Shown here: piece by piece, positions 33,872 to 43,617 of the stretch
Layout: each line of letters opens with the position of its first letter
Position numbering within the stretch: the first letter of the stretch is position 1
From: Acetobacteraceae bacterium
Lineage (GTDB): Bacteria; Pseudomonadota; Alphaproteobacteria; Zavarziniales; Zavarziniaceae
Length of the DNA stretch: 62,405 nucleotides
Assembly (NCBI GenBank): GCA_947379865.1
Contig: CANCOY010000005.1
Coordinates: forward strand, 1-62,405
Direction of reading: 5' to 3'
Notes under the pieces: generated by a model
Databases searched by the model: none
What the model was told of the DNA's origin: nothing
The model's input: only the letters and a program-made list of their open reading frames with translations
Made by a program: the position numbers and the translations under genes

Positions 33872-36800
33872 ATGGCTCTCACGCCCGATGCGGACAAGAT
33901 GAGCGCGCCCCCGCTGGAGCCGGAAGCCATCGTGGCTGATGCGGATTCCGCCCATGGAAACCTGCGCATTGTTGGCATAGGGGCCTCGGCAGGGGGGCTT
34001 GATTCTGTCATGGCCCTGCTGGGGGCAATGCCTGTGCCAACGGGCATGGCGTTTGTCTTTGTGCAGCATCTTGCCCCAGATCATGACAGCCTGGTCGTGG
34101 CGCTTCTCTCCAGTCATACGGGCCTAAGCGTGGTTGAGGCGGCAGACGCCATGCATCTGGAGCCGGAGCATCTTTATGTCATCGCTCCGGGTACATATCT
34201 TGCTGTGCGTGAAGGCGCTTTTTCGGTAACAAGTCCCCCGTCTGGCACCAGCGTGCGTCTGCCCTTCAATCATTTCCTCCACTCCCTTGCCGTCAACAGC
34301 AGCGAAAATGCAGCCGCCGTCGTTCTTTCTGGAACGGGTGACGATGGCAGTGATGGCGTCCGGATGATCAAGGAGCGGGGCGGGCTTGTAATCGCCGAGA
34401 CCCCTGAGGCTGCGCAATATGGTGGCATGCCAAAGGCTGCCGTTGCGACCGGCACCGTGGACCTTGTTCTGGCCGCAGCCGACATACCCCACGCCCTTGC
34501 AGAGTGGCACCTTGGCCAGCAGGAGCCGACAGAAGCCGCCCCCGTCACGGGTATTTCAGAAGAGACCCTGGGCGACATCCTGCAAATTCTGCGGGAGCGG
34601 ACCAGCAACAACTTTTCCCTCTACAAGCGGGGCACACTGCAGCGGCGCATCGCGCATCGCATGCTGATTGCCGGATATGCCGTGGGGCAAATGCCGCGCT
34701 ATCTCGATTATCTGCGTCGCGAAGAAGGAGAGGCGCAGCTTCTCGCCCAGGATCTGCTGATCAATGTCACCCGGTTTTTTCGTGATCCCGAGGTCTTCGC
34801 CTGCCTGGCACAAGAGGTTGTGCCGAGCCTTGTTGAAAACAGCCCCACGGAGCGGGGCGTCCGCATCTGGGTGCCGGGCTGCAGTTCCGGCGAGGAGGCC
34901 TATTCCCTTGCCATGCTCTTCATGGAGGCGATGAGCGCAGCGGGCTGCGAGATAAAACTGCAGGTCTTTGCCTCTGACCTTGATGCCGCGGCGATCGCAC
35001 GGGCACGTGAAGGCAGCTATCCGCTGGCGATTACCGATGATGTGTCGGAGGAGCGTCTGGGGCGTTTTTTCACCCGGACAGACACGGGTTACAAGGTGAC
35101 CCCGGAACTGCGTGCCAATGTTATCTTTACGGTGCAGGACGTGCTTTCGGACCCGCCGTTCTCGCGCCTCGACATGGTGTCGTGCCGTAATCTGCTGATC
35201 TATCTGCAGCCTGAGGCGCAGGAGAAGGTGATTGGCATCCTGTGTTTTGCCCTGCGGGATGGCGGAATTCTGCTTCTGGGCAAATCAGAGACCATCGGGC
35301 AGCTCAGCGGCCGCTTTGAGGCGATGGCGCCAGCTGAGCGGATCTACAAGCGCCTTGCCGCCCCCTCCAGTCCACCGCCAGAGATTGCGGAGAGGATCCG
35401 CGAGGTTCCGGCCCGCGAACAGGCGAGGCTGGCGGGAGCTGATGCGCCGCCACCCCCAAATGCGCTGGCGGGCATGGTGAACACGCTGCTGATTGGCGAT
35501 TTCGCCCCGGCGACGGTCGTGATCGATGGCAAAAACGCAATTGTCTATTCCATTGGTCCAACCGACCGTTATCTGCGCATTGCCGAGGGGGAGGCATCTC
35601 TTGACGTGCTCACCATGGCACGGCCTGAAATCCGGCCACGGTTGCGTTCCGCAATCCATCGGGCAACCAAGGATGCCAAGCGTATCATCGCCTCGGGCGG
35701 TCAGATCGGTGAGGGCAGCGCGCGGGTGAACCTGCTGCTGGATGTGCGACCGGTTACGTCAGGCACGGACACATTCCTGCTGGTCTGTTTCATTGTGGCG
35801 CCGCTGGCTGTCGGGGCTGAGGGGGCTGCAGGGGCTGAGGGGGCGCCGCCTGCCTTGTCGGGAGTGTCGCGCGAACTGGAACTGGAGCATGAGCTGGACG
35901 CAATCCGGCGTGATCTGGACGTGGCCCAGGGCCTGCTGCGCGCTGGCGAGGACGAGCGGCGGCGGATGCTGGCGGAAAGTCTTTCGGTCAGCGAGGAATA
36001 CCAGTCGACCAACGAGGAATTGCTGACCTCACAGGAGGAGTTGCAGTCCCTCAACGAAGAACTGACCGTCCTCAACGGGCAGCTTCAGGAGACACTTGAA
36101 CGGCAACGCACGACCTCCAACGACCTACAGAATGTTCTTTACAGCACAAATGTCGCCACCCTTTTTCTCGACAGTGATTTTCGCATCCGGTTTTTCACCC
36201 CGGCAATCCAGGCGATCTTTCACCTGCTTCCGACGGATGTTGGCCGACCCCTTTCAGATTTGCGCCCCATTACAAAGGAGGCGGATTTTCTGGTTGCAGC
36301 ACCAGAAGTTTTGAGAACCGGCATCGAGAACGAGCGCGAAATCGAAACGCAGTCCGGGCAGTGTTATGTACAACGTATCATGCCCTACCGCGCTGACGGC
36401 GACATCATTGATGGTGTGGTGATGACCTTCACCGACATATCAGAAAGCAAGCGGATCAATGTTGCACTCGAGGCTGCGCGCCAGGCGGCGGATGAGGCGA
36501 GTGCCGCAAAATCAAGGTTTCTGGGCGCCGCCAGTCATGACCTGCGCCAGCCCCTGCAGACGCTGACCCTGCTTACGGGGCTGCTGACGCGGATTATTGA
36601 TGACGAGCGTGCGATGCGCCTGGTTATCCGTCTTGATGAGGCGTTGCTGTCGATGCGGTCCATGCTGGATGTGCTTCTCGACATCAACCAGATCGAGGCC
36701 GGCACGCTCGTCCCCATTCTTGTGGACGTGCCTGTTGGTGAGCTGCTGCAGCGCCTCGCCCAGGAGTTCCAGCCTGTGGCCGATGCCCAGGGCATCGGAT

Positions 36801-38287
36801 TTCGGGTCGTCGGCACCTCGCTTATTGTCCGCAGTGATCGCCGCCTTCTGGAACAGATGATCAGGAACCTTTTGGCAAACGCCCTCAAATACACGCGCGT
36901 GGGAAGGGTGCTGGTTGGCTGCAGGCGTCATGGCGAACGGCTGAGCATCGAGATTTTTGATACGGGCATCGGGATTTCCGATGTTGACCGGTCGTTGATA
37001 TTTCAGGAATTCCATCAGGTCGATAATGCCGCCCGCCAGCGCAATCGCGGTCTGGGGCTGGGCCTGTCTATCGTCCGGCGGCTGGGAGTCTTGCTGCACC
37101 ATGATGTTGATGTGTCATCGCGTCTGGGTCTCGGGTCGGTCTTCTCGATCATGGTGCCCCTGGCAGAAGCCGCTCCTGTTACTGACGCCGAGCAGGATCC
37201 CTTTGCCCATCAGACTGCCCTGGGTCAGGCGGGCGCTCTTGCGGCTGTGGTTGAGGCAAGACCCGCCGTCCTTCTTCTGATTGAAGATGACCCGGATCTT
37301 GCTGCAGCCCTGCGCGAGGTGCTGGAGGCCGCCGGCCATCTGGTGACAATGACGGAGGATGGCAAGATGGCGCTGCGCTTTCTGGCGAGTGCGGCCCTCC
37401 GGCCTGATGCCATCATCGCGGATTTCGACCTGCCCGGTGACATGAACGGTCTCGACGTCATCGCCCGCGCGCGCGCCTCCACGGGGGCCATTCTGCCTGG
37501 TCTGGTGCTGACCGGTGATATCACCATCGCTACCATGCGGCGCATTCATGCTGAATCCTGCGCCCACCTCTATAAACCTGCCACGGCGGCTGACCTCGGC
37601 AGCATGGTACAGCGCCTGCTGGCCGGGGAGGAGGGGGGCACGGCGGCGCTGGCAGAAGGCGCATCGGAGGACCACCTGCCACCCGGGATTGTCTATCTTG
37701 TCGATGAACGGGATCTTGCTGCCTCTCAGCTTGAGGCGATGCTGGGGAAAGCCGGTTTCCGGGTAACGCGCTTCCGTGAGGAGGGGCAGTTTCTTGAAGC
37801 CTATGTGGCGGGTGAGAATGATTGTGTTCTGGTTGCCCTTCGGGAGCCGGCGGGGGATGGCGTTGCCTTCATCCGGCAGATCCGGCAGGCCCATCCCAGA
37901 ACCGCCTGCGTTGGCATGAACAGGGGGCAGGGGATTGTGGCCACGGTGGAAGCCATGAAGGCGGGTGCCACGGATGTCATCCAGTTGCCTGCCTCGCGCG
38001 GCGAACTGCTTGCCACGGTCAGGACGGCAGGTGACATCGCGCGCAACGTCTCACGCCGTGAGGAGCGTCAGCGGCAGGCGGCCGCGCGCGTCGCCACCCT
38101 GAGCCAGGCGCAGCGCGAAATCATGGGTCTGCTGCTGGCGGGCAAGGCAGCCGAGGTCATCGCACCAGAGCGGCAGATGGCTGCGGAAGCGCTGGACGAA
38201 GAGATTGCCGAGATCATGCGCAAGATGGAGGCCGCCACCCTGCAGGACCTCGCCCGCGTCGCCCTTGCAGCCCGGCCCCTGACCTGA
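33872..38287 (+). CDS. CheB-CheR-PAS-histidine kinase-receiver hybrid with degenerate FixJ-like C-terminus
   Basis: A 1471-residue fusion. The CheB methylesterase (about residues 30-215) has Ser39, His66 and Asp158. The CheR methyltransferase (about 225-495) has the SAM motif GCSSGEEAYSLAMLF. A region around 535-645 may be PAS-like. A coiled coil runs from 665 to 755 (STNEELLTSQEELQSLNEEL) and a PAS domain from 755 to 860. The kinase has phosphorylatable His889 (AASHDLRQPLQ) and an ATPase domain (NLLANALKYTR, FDTGIGIS, GLGLGLSIVRR). Receiver 1 is intact (Asp1184, Lys1235). Receiver 2 (about 1272-1390) has Ala1322 for the phosphoacceptor Asp and Leu1372 for the Lys. A FixJ/LuxR-like tail follows. 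It probably couples chemoreceptor-type methylation to phosphorelay output. Confidence 0.88.
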   Translation: MALTPDADKMSAPPLEPEAIVADADSAHGNLRIVGIGASAGGLDSVMALLGAMPVPTGMAFVFVQHLAPDHDSLVVALLSSHTGLSVVEAADAMHLEPEHLYVIAPGTYLAVREGAFSVTSPPSGTSVRLPFNHFLHSLAVNSSENAAAVVLSGTGDDGSDGVRMIKERGGLVIAETPEAAQYGGMPKAAVATGTVDLVLAAADIPHALAEWHLGQQEPTEAAPVTGISEETLGDILQILRERTSNNFSLYKRGTLQRRIAHRMLIAGYAVGQMPRYLDYLRREEGEAQLLAQDLLINVTRFFRDPEVFACLAQEVVPSLVENSPTERGVRIWVPGCSSGEEAYSLAMLFMEAMSAAGCEIKLQVFASDLDAAAIARAREGSYPLAITDDVSEERLGRFFTRTDTGYKVTPELRANVIFTVQDVLSDPPFSRLDMVSCRNLLIYLQPEAQEKVIGILCFALRDGGILLLGKSETIGQLSGRFEAMAPAERIYKRLAAPSSPPPEIAERIREVPAREQARLAGADAPPPPNALAGMVNTLLIGDFAPATVVIDGKNAIVYSIGPTDRYLRIAEGEASLDVLTMARPEIRPRLRSAIHRATKDAKRIIASGGQIGEGSARVNLLLDVRPVTSGTDTFLLVCFIVAPLAVGAEGAAGAEGAPPALSGVSRELELEHELDAIRRDLDVAQGLLRAGEDERRRMLAESLSVSEEYQSTNEELLTSQEELQSLNEELTVLNGQLQETLERQRTTSNDLQNVLYSTNVATLFLDSDFRIRFFTPAIQAIFHLLPTDVGRPLSDLRPITKEADFLVAAPEVLRTGIENEREIETQSGQCYVQRIMPYRADGDIIDGVVMTFTDISESKRINVALEAARQAADEASAAKSRFLGAASHDLRQPLQTLTLLTGLLTRIIDDERAMRLVIRLDEALLSMRSMLDVLLDINQIEAGTLVPILVDVPVGELLQRLAQEFQPVADAQGIGFRVVGTSLIVRSDRRLLEQMIRNLLANALKYTRVGRVLVGCRRHGERLSIEIFDTGIGISDVDRSLIFQEFHQVDNAARQRNRGLGLGLSIVRRLGVLLHHDVDVSSRLGLGSVFSIMVPLAEAAPVTDAEQDPFAHQTALGQAGALAAVVEARPAVLLLIEDDPDLAAALREVLEAAGHLVTMTEDGKMALRFLASAALRPDAIIADFDLPGDMNGLDVIARARASTGAILPGLVLTGDITIATMRRIHAESCAHLYKPATAADLGSMVQRLLAGEEGGTAALAEGASEDHLPPGIVYLVDERDLAASQLEAMLGKAGFRVTRFREEGQFLEAYVAGENDCVLVALREPAGDGVAFIRQIRQAHPRTACVGMNRGQGIVATVEAMKAGATDVIQLPASRGELLATVRTAGDIARNVSRREERQRQAAARVATLSQAQREIMGLLLAGKAAEVIAPERQMAAEALDEEIAEIMRKMEAATLQDLARVALAARPLT

Positions 38288-38361
38288 GGCAACCGCCGCG
38301 CTGTTGGCAAGGGGTGCCCGCCCTACTTGATTGCTGGCCGAGTCCCAAGGGAAATTGGCTC

Positions 38362-39408
38362 ATGGCATTCAGGATCCCCCAAATCGCGCCGCTCGGCCGG
38401 CCCGACCTCTCGGCAGCCCTTCGCGACAAGCTCGACCAGAAGACCAAGCCACTTGGGTCTCTCGGTCGGATTGAGGCATTGGCGCATCAGCTTGGCATGG
38501 TCCTTGGCACCGGGACGCCGGTCTTGCAGGCGCCACAGGTGCTGGTTTGCGCCGCCGACCATGGGCTGGCCGCCCAGGGCATCTCAGCCTATCCCAGCGA
38601 TGTAACCTGGCAGATGGTGGAGAATTTTCTGGGTGGGGGTGCCGCCGTCAGTGTGCTGGCGCGCCAGCATGGCCTGGCCCTGACGGTGGTCGATTGTGGG
38701 GTGCGTCATGATTTCGCCCCCCGCGACGGGCTGATCATTGCCAAGCCGGCCTCCGGCACCGCCGATGCGCTGCTTGGTCCTGCCATGACCGCTGAACAAT
38801 GCCAGCAGGCCCTGGCCAATGGCGCCGCCATCGTCAGCCAACTGCCCGGCAATACGCTGTTGCTGGGCGAGATGGGCATCGGCAACACGTCTGCGGCGTC
38901 CATGCTGCTGGCGCGCCTTGCCGGTATGGATATCGTCACCTGTGTGGGGGCTGGCACGGGACTTGATGCGCCGGGTGTGGCCCGCAAGCTGGAGGTGCTG
39001 CGCGCTGTCCTCGCGCTCCATGACAAGGCCGTGGCGCCGCTGGAAGCACTGGCCGCCTTTGGTGGGTTCGAGATCGCCACGCTGGTGGGCGCAGCGCTTC
39101 AGGCGGCGTCGGAGAACCGGATCATTCTGGTGGACGGGTTCATCACGGGCGCTGCCGTGCTGGTGGCCCACGCCCTGCAGCCAGCCATGCTGGAGCGGTG
39201 TGTGTTTGCCCACCGCTCGGCCGAACAGGCACACATCCGCATGCTGGCATTTCTGGGGCAGGCGCCACTGGTTGATCTGGAACTGCGGCTGGGCGAGGGG
39301 TCGGGGGCAGCGCTGGTGTTTCCCCTGCTGCAATCGGCCTGTCTGATCCTGTCCGAGATGGCAAGTTTTGCCTCCGCCGGGGTTTCACAGCGCAGCGATG
39401 GGGCCTGA
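38362..39408 (+). CDS. cobT: Nicotinate-nucleotide--dimethylbenzimidazole phosphoribosyltransferase
   Basis: The 348-residue CobT contains DQKTKPLGSLGRIEALAHQ, VCAADHGLAAQGISAYPSDV, GEMGIGNTSAASMLLA and VDGFITGAAVLVAHAL, the family's substrate-binding segments. The Glu of the conserved glycine-rich C-terminal part (LRLGEGSGAAL) is the catalytic base. It makes alpha-ribazole phosphate for the lower loop of cobalamin. AAGGGA precedes the ATG at 38362. CobS follows after 2 bp. I saw no cobalamin riboswitch in the 74 bp upstream. Confidence 0.95.
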   Translation: MAFRIPQIAPLGRPDLSAALRDKLDQKTKPLGSLGRIEALAHQLGMVLGTGTPVLQAPQVLVCAADHGLAAQGISAYPSDVTWQMVENFLGGGAAVSVLARQHGLALTVVDCGVRHDFAPRDGLIIAKPASGTADALLGPAMTAEQCQQALANGAAIVSQLPGNTLLLGEMGIGNTSAASMLLARLAGMDIVTCVGAGTGLDAPGVARKLEVLRAVLALHDKAVAPLEALAAFGGFEIATLVGAALQAASENRIILVDGFITGAAVLVAHALQPAMLERCVFAHRSAEQAHIRMLAFLGQAPLVDLELRLGEGSGAALVFPLLQSACLILSEMASFASAGVSQRSDGA

Positions 39409-39410
39409 AA

Positions 39411-40229
39411 ATGTTTGCCACGCCCCTGCGCCATTTCCTGCTGGCGGTTCAGTTCTTCACGCGTATTCCCATTATCGGGCCACTGGCCGACTGGGTGGGC
39501 TTCAGCCCGGCGATGTTGCGGGCAAGTGCGGCCTATTTCCCGGCCGTTGGCTGGATTGTGGGCCTGCTGACAACCGGCGTTTTTGCAGGCCTCGCGCAGG
39601 CTTTGCCGGTGGGCGGGGCTGGGCTCTTTGTGGCGGTGGCCTTCAGCACGATTTTCGGGGTCCTGCTGACGGGGGCCTTTCATGAAGATGGGCTGGCCGA
39701 CCTTTGCGATGGCCTTGGCGGCAGTCTTGACCGTGAACGTGCGCTGGACATTATGAAGGATTCCCGGGTTGGCACCTATGGCGCCATTGCCCTTGTACTG
39801 GTGCTGCTGGCGCGCACGGGCCTGCTCGTGCTGATCGGCCAGTCGGGCCTGTGGCTGGCGACGCTGGCCCTCTTTGCAGGCCATGTTACCTCCCGCATGA
39901 CGCCGCTGTTCATCGTGGCCACACTTCGCCATGTGGGGGACACGGCGCACTCAAAGTCCAAACCCCTGGCCGACCAGATCAGCCTGGGCAGCTTGCTGGT
40001 GGCGCTGGGCTGGACAGGTGCAGGGCTTGGGCTGGTGGCTTGGCTCTCTCCCGGGCCCTGGTGGCTCTGGGCCAGTGTGGCCGCTGTGGTGGCCCTCCTG
40101 TTCATGCGGCGCCTGCTGAAGCGGCGGCTGGACGGCTTCACGGGCGATGGCCTAGGTGCCACCCAGCAGGTGACGGAAGTCTTTTTCTATCTGGGTCTGG
40201 CCCTTGCCATGCCGGTGATCGCGCCGTGA
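39411..40229 (+). CDS. cobS: Adenosylcobinamide-GDP ribazoletransferase (cobalamin synthase)
   Basis: The 272-residue polytopic membrane protein has the CobS signatures LLAVQFFTRIPI, TGAFHEDGLADLCDGLGG and LDIMKDSRVGTYGAIALVL, with several hydrophobic helices after them. It joins adenosylcobinamide-GDP to alpha-ribazole, the final or next-to-final step of cobalamin assembly. It starts 2 bp after cobT, and its stop overlaps the next start (GTGA). Confidence 0.95.
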   Translation: MFATPLRHFLLAVQFFTRIPIIGPLADWVGFSPAMLRASAAYFPAVGWIVGLLTTGVFAGLAQALPVGGAGLFVAVAFSTIFGVLLTGAFHEDGLADLCDGLGGSLDRERALDIMKDSRVGTYGAIALVLVLLARTGLLVLIGQSGLWLATLALFAGHVTSRMTPLFIVATLRHVGDTAHSKSKPLADQISLGSLLVALGWTGAGLGLVAWLSPGPWWLWASVAAVVALLFMRRLLKRRLDGFTGDGLGATQQVTEVFFYLGLALAMPVIAP

Positions 40230-40795
40230 AGCTCTGGCTTTTGCGCCACGCCCGGGTGGAACTGGCACCTGGCCTTTGCTATGGCGCAAGCGATGTTGCC
40301 GCCGATGAGGCCGAGACCCGGGTGGCGGCGCAGGCGGCCGCCGCCAGCCTTCCGGCGGGTCTGGCTGTGCGGGTTTCGGGTCTTGGCCGCGCCGGGCAGA
40401 TGGCAGAGGCGCTTGGCGCTCTGCGCCCTGATCTTGGCCCTGCCCAAAGGGACCCGCGCCTCAACGAAATGGATTTCGGCACCTTCGAGCTTCAATCCTG
40501 GGATGCCATTCCCCGCGATGCCATCGACCTGTGGGTGGCAGATTTTGCCAGCCACCGGTTTGGCGGCGTGGAGTGCACCCAGGACGTGATCGACCGGGTG
40601 GGCCTGGCGCTGCAGGAGCAATGGGCGCACTGCGGGCCAGCGGGCGAGGTGCTGTGGATTACCCATGCCGGTGTCATCCGGGCGGCAACCTATATTGCCC
40701 AACACGGCCTGCACCGGCAGGTGGAGGTGGACCTATGGCCAACCGCAGCCCCGCCCCCCGGTGGGCTGACGTGCATCGAACTCCACCTTGGCTAG
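40226..40795 (+). CDS. Histidine phosphatase family protein, probable alpha-ribazole phosphatase
   Basis: The 189-residue protein starts VKLWLLRHARVELAPGLCYG, with the catalytic His in an RHA variant of the RHG motif. THAGVIRAATY is the second catalytic His. NEMDFGTFELQSWDAIP fits the CobC/phosphoglycerate mutase fold. Its position and 4-bp overlap with cobS make alpha-ribazole-5'-phosphate the likely substrate. In some species the symbol cobC denotes a different enzyme, so I leave the symbol blank. Confidence 0.85.
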   Translation: MKLWLLRHARVELAPGLCYGASDVAADEAETRVAAQAAAASLPAGLAVRVSGLGRAGQMAEALGALRPDLGPAQRDPRLNEMDFGTFELQSWDAIPRDAIDLWVADFASHRFGGVECTQDVIDRVGLALQEQWAHCGPAGEVLWITHAGVIRAATYIAQHGLHRQVEVDLWPTAAPPPGGLTCIELHLG

Positions 40796-40852
40796 GGTCG
40801 GCACCTGCGCCATGGGGCGAAGCCGTTTCTCTCGTGCTAGCATCCGGGGACC

Positions 40853-41677
40853 ATGGCTGTGACCCCTGTAACCGCGCCCCCACAACGCCAACCGGGCAAG
40901 GCTGGCCCTGCGCCGCGCATCGGGCGCCCCCGCCTGTTCGAGGAGGTCTGCGCCCGCATTCGTGCCGACATCGTCTCAGGTGTGCTGGCGCCGGGTGACA
41001 AGTTGCCGCCAGAGCGGGAACTCTCTGCCAGCCTTGGCATCAGCCGCCACGTTCTGCGCGAAGCGCTGCGCAGCCTTGAGAACGCGGGCCTCGTCCGGCT
41101 GACAAAGGGGGCGTCGGGTGGGGCGACCATTCTTGACGGGCGCACGGCCGTGGCCCGCTCGTTCCAGGACGGTGTGGACCTTGGCCATGTCACCATCGAC
41201 GAATTGACCGAGGCGCGGGTGCAGTTCGAAGGCCTGGTGGTGACACTGGCCTGTGCCCGGGCAACCGAGGAACACTTCGCTGCCCTTGAGGCGGATATCG
41301 AACGGGTCGATGCCCTGACACGCTCGGGCGAGGTCAAGGCGCGCACCGAATACGTCACCCATTTTTACGAGATCCTGGCCTCGGCCACGGGCAACCGGGC
41401 GCTGGTGATCGTCAGCCAGTCGCTGGCCGGGATCGTGGCGCGCATTGTCGAGCGGGTGAAGCCTGATCCCCTCTATGATCTGGCGGACGTGCGGCGCACC
41501 TTCCTGAAGCACCTGCGCCGCCGCCAGGCCCGCAAGGCATCTGCCGTTCTGGAAGCCCATTTCGAGACCCTGCGCGCCCATATCCTGGCCGCCGAGGCGG
41601 CGCTGGCCGGCCCCCCACCCGAGGGCAAAGAGCCCGGCAAAGGTGCCAGGCATGTCCTGCGCCGGCGCAATGGTTGA
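40853..41677 (+). CDS. FadR-type GntR-family regulator (FCD domain)
   Basis: The 274-residue protein has a winged helix at about residues 28-98 (LFEEVCARIRADIVSGVLAP, LPPERELSASLGISRHVLRE, ALRSLENAGLVRLTKGASGG) and a helical FCD ligand domain with THFYEILASATGNRALVIVS. FCD regulators sense carboxylic acids or aromatic acids. It stands directly upstream of the ring-hydroxylating dioxygenase operon on the same strand, so control of that operon is likely. Confidence 0.87.
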   Translation: MAVTPVTAPPQRQPGKAGPAPRIGRPRLFEEVCARIRADIVSGVLAPGDKLPPERELSASLGISRHVLREALRSLENAGLVRLTKGASGGATILDGRTAVARSFQDGVDLGHVTIDELTEARVQFEGLVVTLACARATEEHFAALEADIERVDALTRSGEVKARTEYVTHFYEILASATGNRALVIVSQSLAGIVARIVERVKPDPLYDLADVRRTFLKHLRRRQARKASAVLEAHFETLRAHILAAEAALAGPPPEGKEPGKGARHVLRRRNG

Positions 41678-41805
41678 ACCAATGATTGCGTGCCCGAAAA
41701 GCCGCTGCTAGGCTCGCATCCTGCGGCGGGCAGGTGCCCCCGTCGCGCGATCCTTGCGCCGGGGTGCAGGGATACGAAAAGGCGCCGACGGGAGGATCCA
41801 AGGCC

Positions 41806-43104
41806 ATGGCAGGACAAGCTGTTGGGCGCGGTGCGTCACCCTGGGTGCGCGAGGACGGGGCGCAGCACACATTCCGCGTGGCCCGCGACGCCTTTACCCA
41901 GGATTCGATCCTGTCGCTGGAGCGGGAGAACATCTTCGACCGCTGCTGGATCTATGTCGGCCACGAGTCCGAGATCCCCGAACGCAATGATTATCTGACG
42001 CGCCAGGTGGCGGGCCGCGAACTGATCTTCAACCGCGACCGTGGCGGCGCCGTGCACGCGTTCCTGAACATCTGCCCCCATCGCGGGGCCATGGTGGCGC
42101 GGGAGAAGAAGGGCAATGCCCTCGGCTTCCAATGTTTTTATCATGGCTGGGCCTTCAACAATAACGGCCGCTTCGCCACCCAGATTGCCGAGGGAAACTA
42201 TCCCCCCGATTTCAACGCCCAAGGCTGCGCCAACCTGACGGAAGTACCCCGGCTGGAAAGCCACCGGGGGTTCTGGTTTGTCAATTTCGACCGCAATGCC
42301 TGCGGCCTGATCGAATATCTGGCTGATGCCGCCGCCATTATCGATCTGGTGGCCGATCAGTCAGAAGTCGGCATGGAAATCGTCGGCGGCACCCAGGAAT
42401 ATGGCGTCCAGGCAAACTGGAAGCTGTTGCTGGAAAACAGCTTCGACGGCTATCACGCCATCACCACCCACGCCACCTATTTCGATTACCTGGCCAATAC
42501 GGCGGGCAGCATGACCCAGCCCCTGCTGCTGGGTGACAATAATCGCAGCCGTGGCGTCGACCTCGGCAATGGTCATGGCATGGTCGAATATCCCGCGCCC
42601 TGGGGTCGGCCGGTGGCGCAGTGGATCAAGGCCTGGGGCGAGGATGCCAAGGCAGAGGTTGAGGCCAAGGAGCGCCGCCTGGTCGAACTGTTCGGGCCAG
42701 AGCGCGGCCATCGCATGGCGCGCCTGAACCGCAATATGGTGATCTTCCCCAATCTGGTGATCAACGACATCATGGCGATTACGGTGCGGACATTCTATCC
42801 GACCACGCCCGGCCAGCTTGCGGTCAATGCCTGGACCCTGGCGCCGAAGAACGAGGCGGCGGAAATGCGGCGCTGGCGCCTGTATAACTTCCTCGAATTC
42901 CTCGGGCCGGGCGGCTTTGCCACGCCTGATGACGTGGAGGCCCTGGAGTCGTGCCAGCGCGCCTATTGCAATTCCCGGGAGGCCGGCTGGAACGACATCT
43001 CCAAGGGCATGATGAAATCCTCCCCCGCCGCCGATGACGAGGCGCAGATGCGCAGCTTCTGGCGGGAATGGGATCGCCGCCTGGGCGCCGGGGTGGCACC
43101 ATGA
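41806..43104 (+). CDS. Aromatic ring-hydroxylating dioxygenase, alpha subunit
   Basis: The 432-residue protein has a Rieske centre from CPHRGAM (about residue 90) and CFYHGW (about 110). The catalytic iron motif is ENSFDGYHAITTH (Asp-X2-His-X4-His). Size and the adjoining beta subunit match the benzoate/biphenyl/naphthalene-type dioxygenases that make cis-dihydrodiols. GGAGGATCC precedes the ATG at 41806. The stop overlaps the beta-subunit start (ATGA). Ferredoxin and reductase genes are absent from this cluster. Confidence 0.92.
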   Translation: MAGQAVGRGASPWVREDGAQHTFRVARDAFTQDSILSLERENIFDRCWIYVGHESEIPERNDYLTRQVAGRELIFNRDRGGAVHAFLNICPHRGAMVAREKKGNALGFQCFYHGWAFNNNGRFATQIAEGNYPPDFNAQGCANLTEVPRLESHRGFWFVNFDRNACGLIEYLADAAAIIDLVADQSEVGMEIVGGTQEYGVQANWKLLLENSFDGYHAITTHATYFDYLANTAGSMTQPLLLGDNNRSRGVDLGNGHGMVEYPAPWGRPVAQWIKAWGEDAKAEVEAKERRLVELFGPERGHRMARLNRNMVIFPNLVINDIMAITVRTFYPTTPGQLAVNAWTLAPKNEAAEMRRWRLYNFLEFLGPGGFATPDDVEALESCQRAYCNSREAGWNDISKGMMKSSPAADDEAQMRSFWREWDRRLGAGVAP

Positions 43105-43589
43105 GTGCCGCCATTACCCGCGCCGCCTGCGAGGACCTTCTTTATGAGGAGGCCGCGCTGCTTGACGAATGGCGCCTTGACGAATGGCTGGCGCTGTTCG
43201 TCGAAGGTGCCACCTATGAGGTGCCAACAGCTGGCGCTGCAGATAACGTCCAGTCCACCGACACCCTGTTCTACATCGCAGATGATTGGCACCGGCTGTG
43301 CCAGCGGGTGGAGCGCCTGAAAAAAAATACGGCGCATTCAGAGTTTCCCCGTTCTGACGGGCTCAGGCTTGTCAGCAATGTTCGCCTGCTGGGCGAAGAT
43401 GGCCGGGGCATGCTGGTTGGCTCTGCCTTTGTTACCTATCGTTCCAAGAATGACCGCACCGAATGCTTCATGGGGCATCACCGCCATCATCTGGTGCTGG
43501 TGGAGGGCCGCCTGCGGATTGCCGCCAAGCGCTCCCTTCTTGACATGAACAGTCTGCGGGCACAGGGGCGTGTCAGCATCATTCTCTAG
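43101..43589 (+). CDS. Aromatic ring-hydroxylating dioxygenase, beta subunit
   Basis: The 162-residue NTF2-fold subunit includes EDLLYEEAALLDEWRLDEWL, FYIADDWHRLCQRVERLKKN and ECFMGHHRHHLVLVEGRLRI, the usual core of the small subunit. It packs with the alpha subunit into an alpha3beta3 hexamer and has a structural role. Start and alpha-subunit stop overlap by 4 bp. Confidence 0.9.
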   Translation: MSAAITRAACEDLLYEEAALLDEWRLDEWLALFVEGATYEVPTAGAADNVQSTDTLFYIADDWHRLCQRVERLKKNTAHSEFPRSDGLRLVSNVRLLGEDGRGMLVGSAFVTYRSKNDRTECFMGHHRHHLVLVEGRLRIAAKRSLLDMNSLRAQGRVSIIL

Positions 43590-43617
43590 GCAGGCCCCCC
43601 AAGAAGAGGAAAACTCC

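Noticed and set aside
38288..38361. Cobalamin riboswitch upstream of cobT
   Set aside because: The gap is only 74 bp, too short for a B12 riboswitch, and no B12-box-like sequence was seen.
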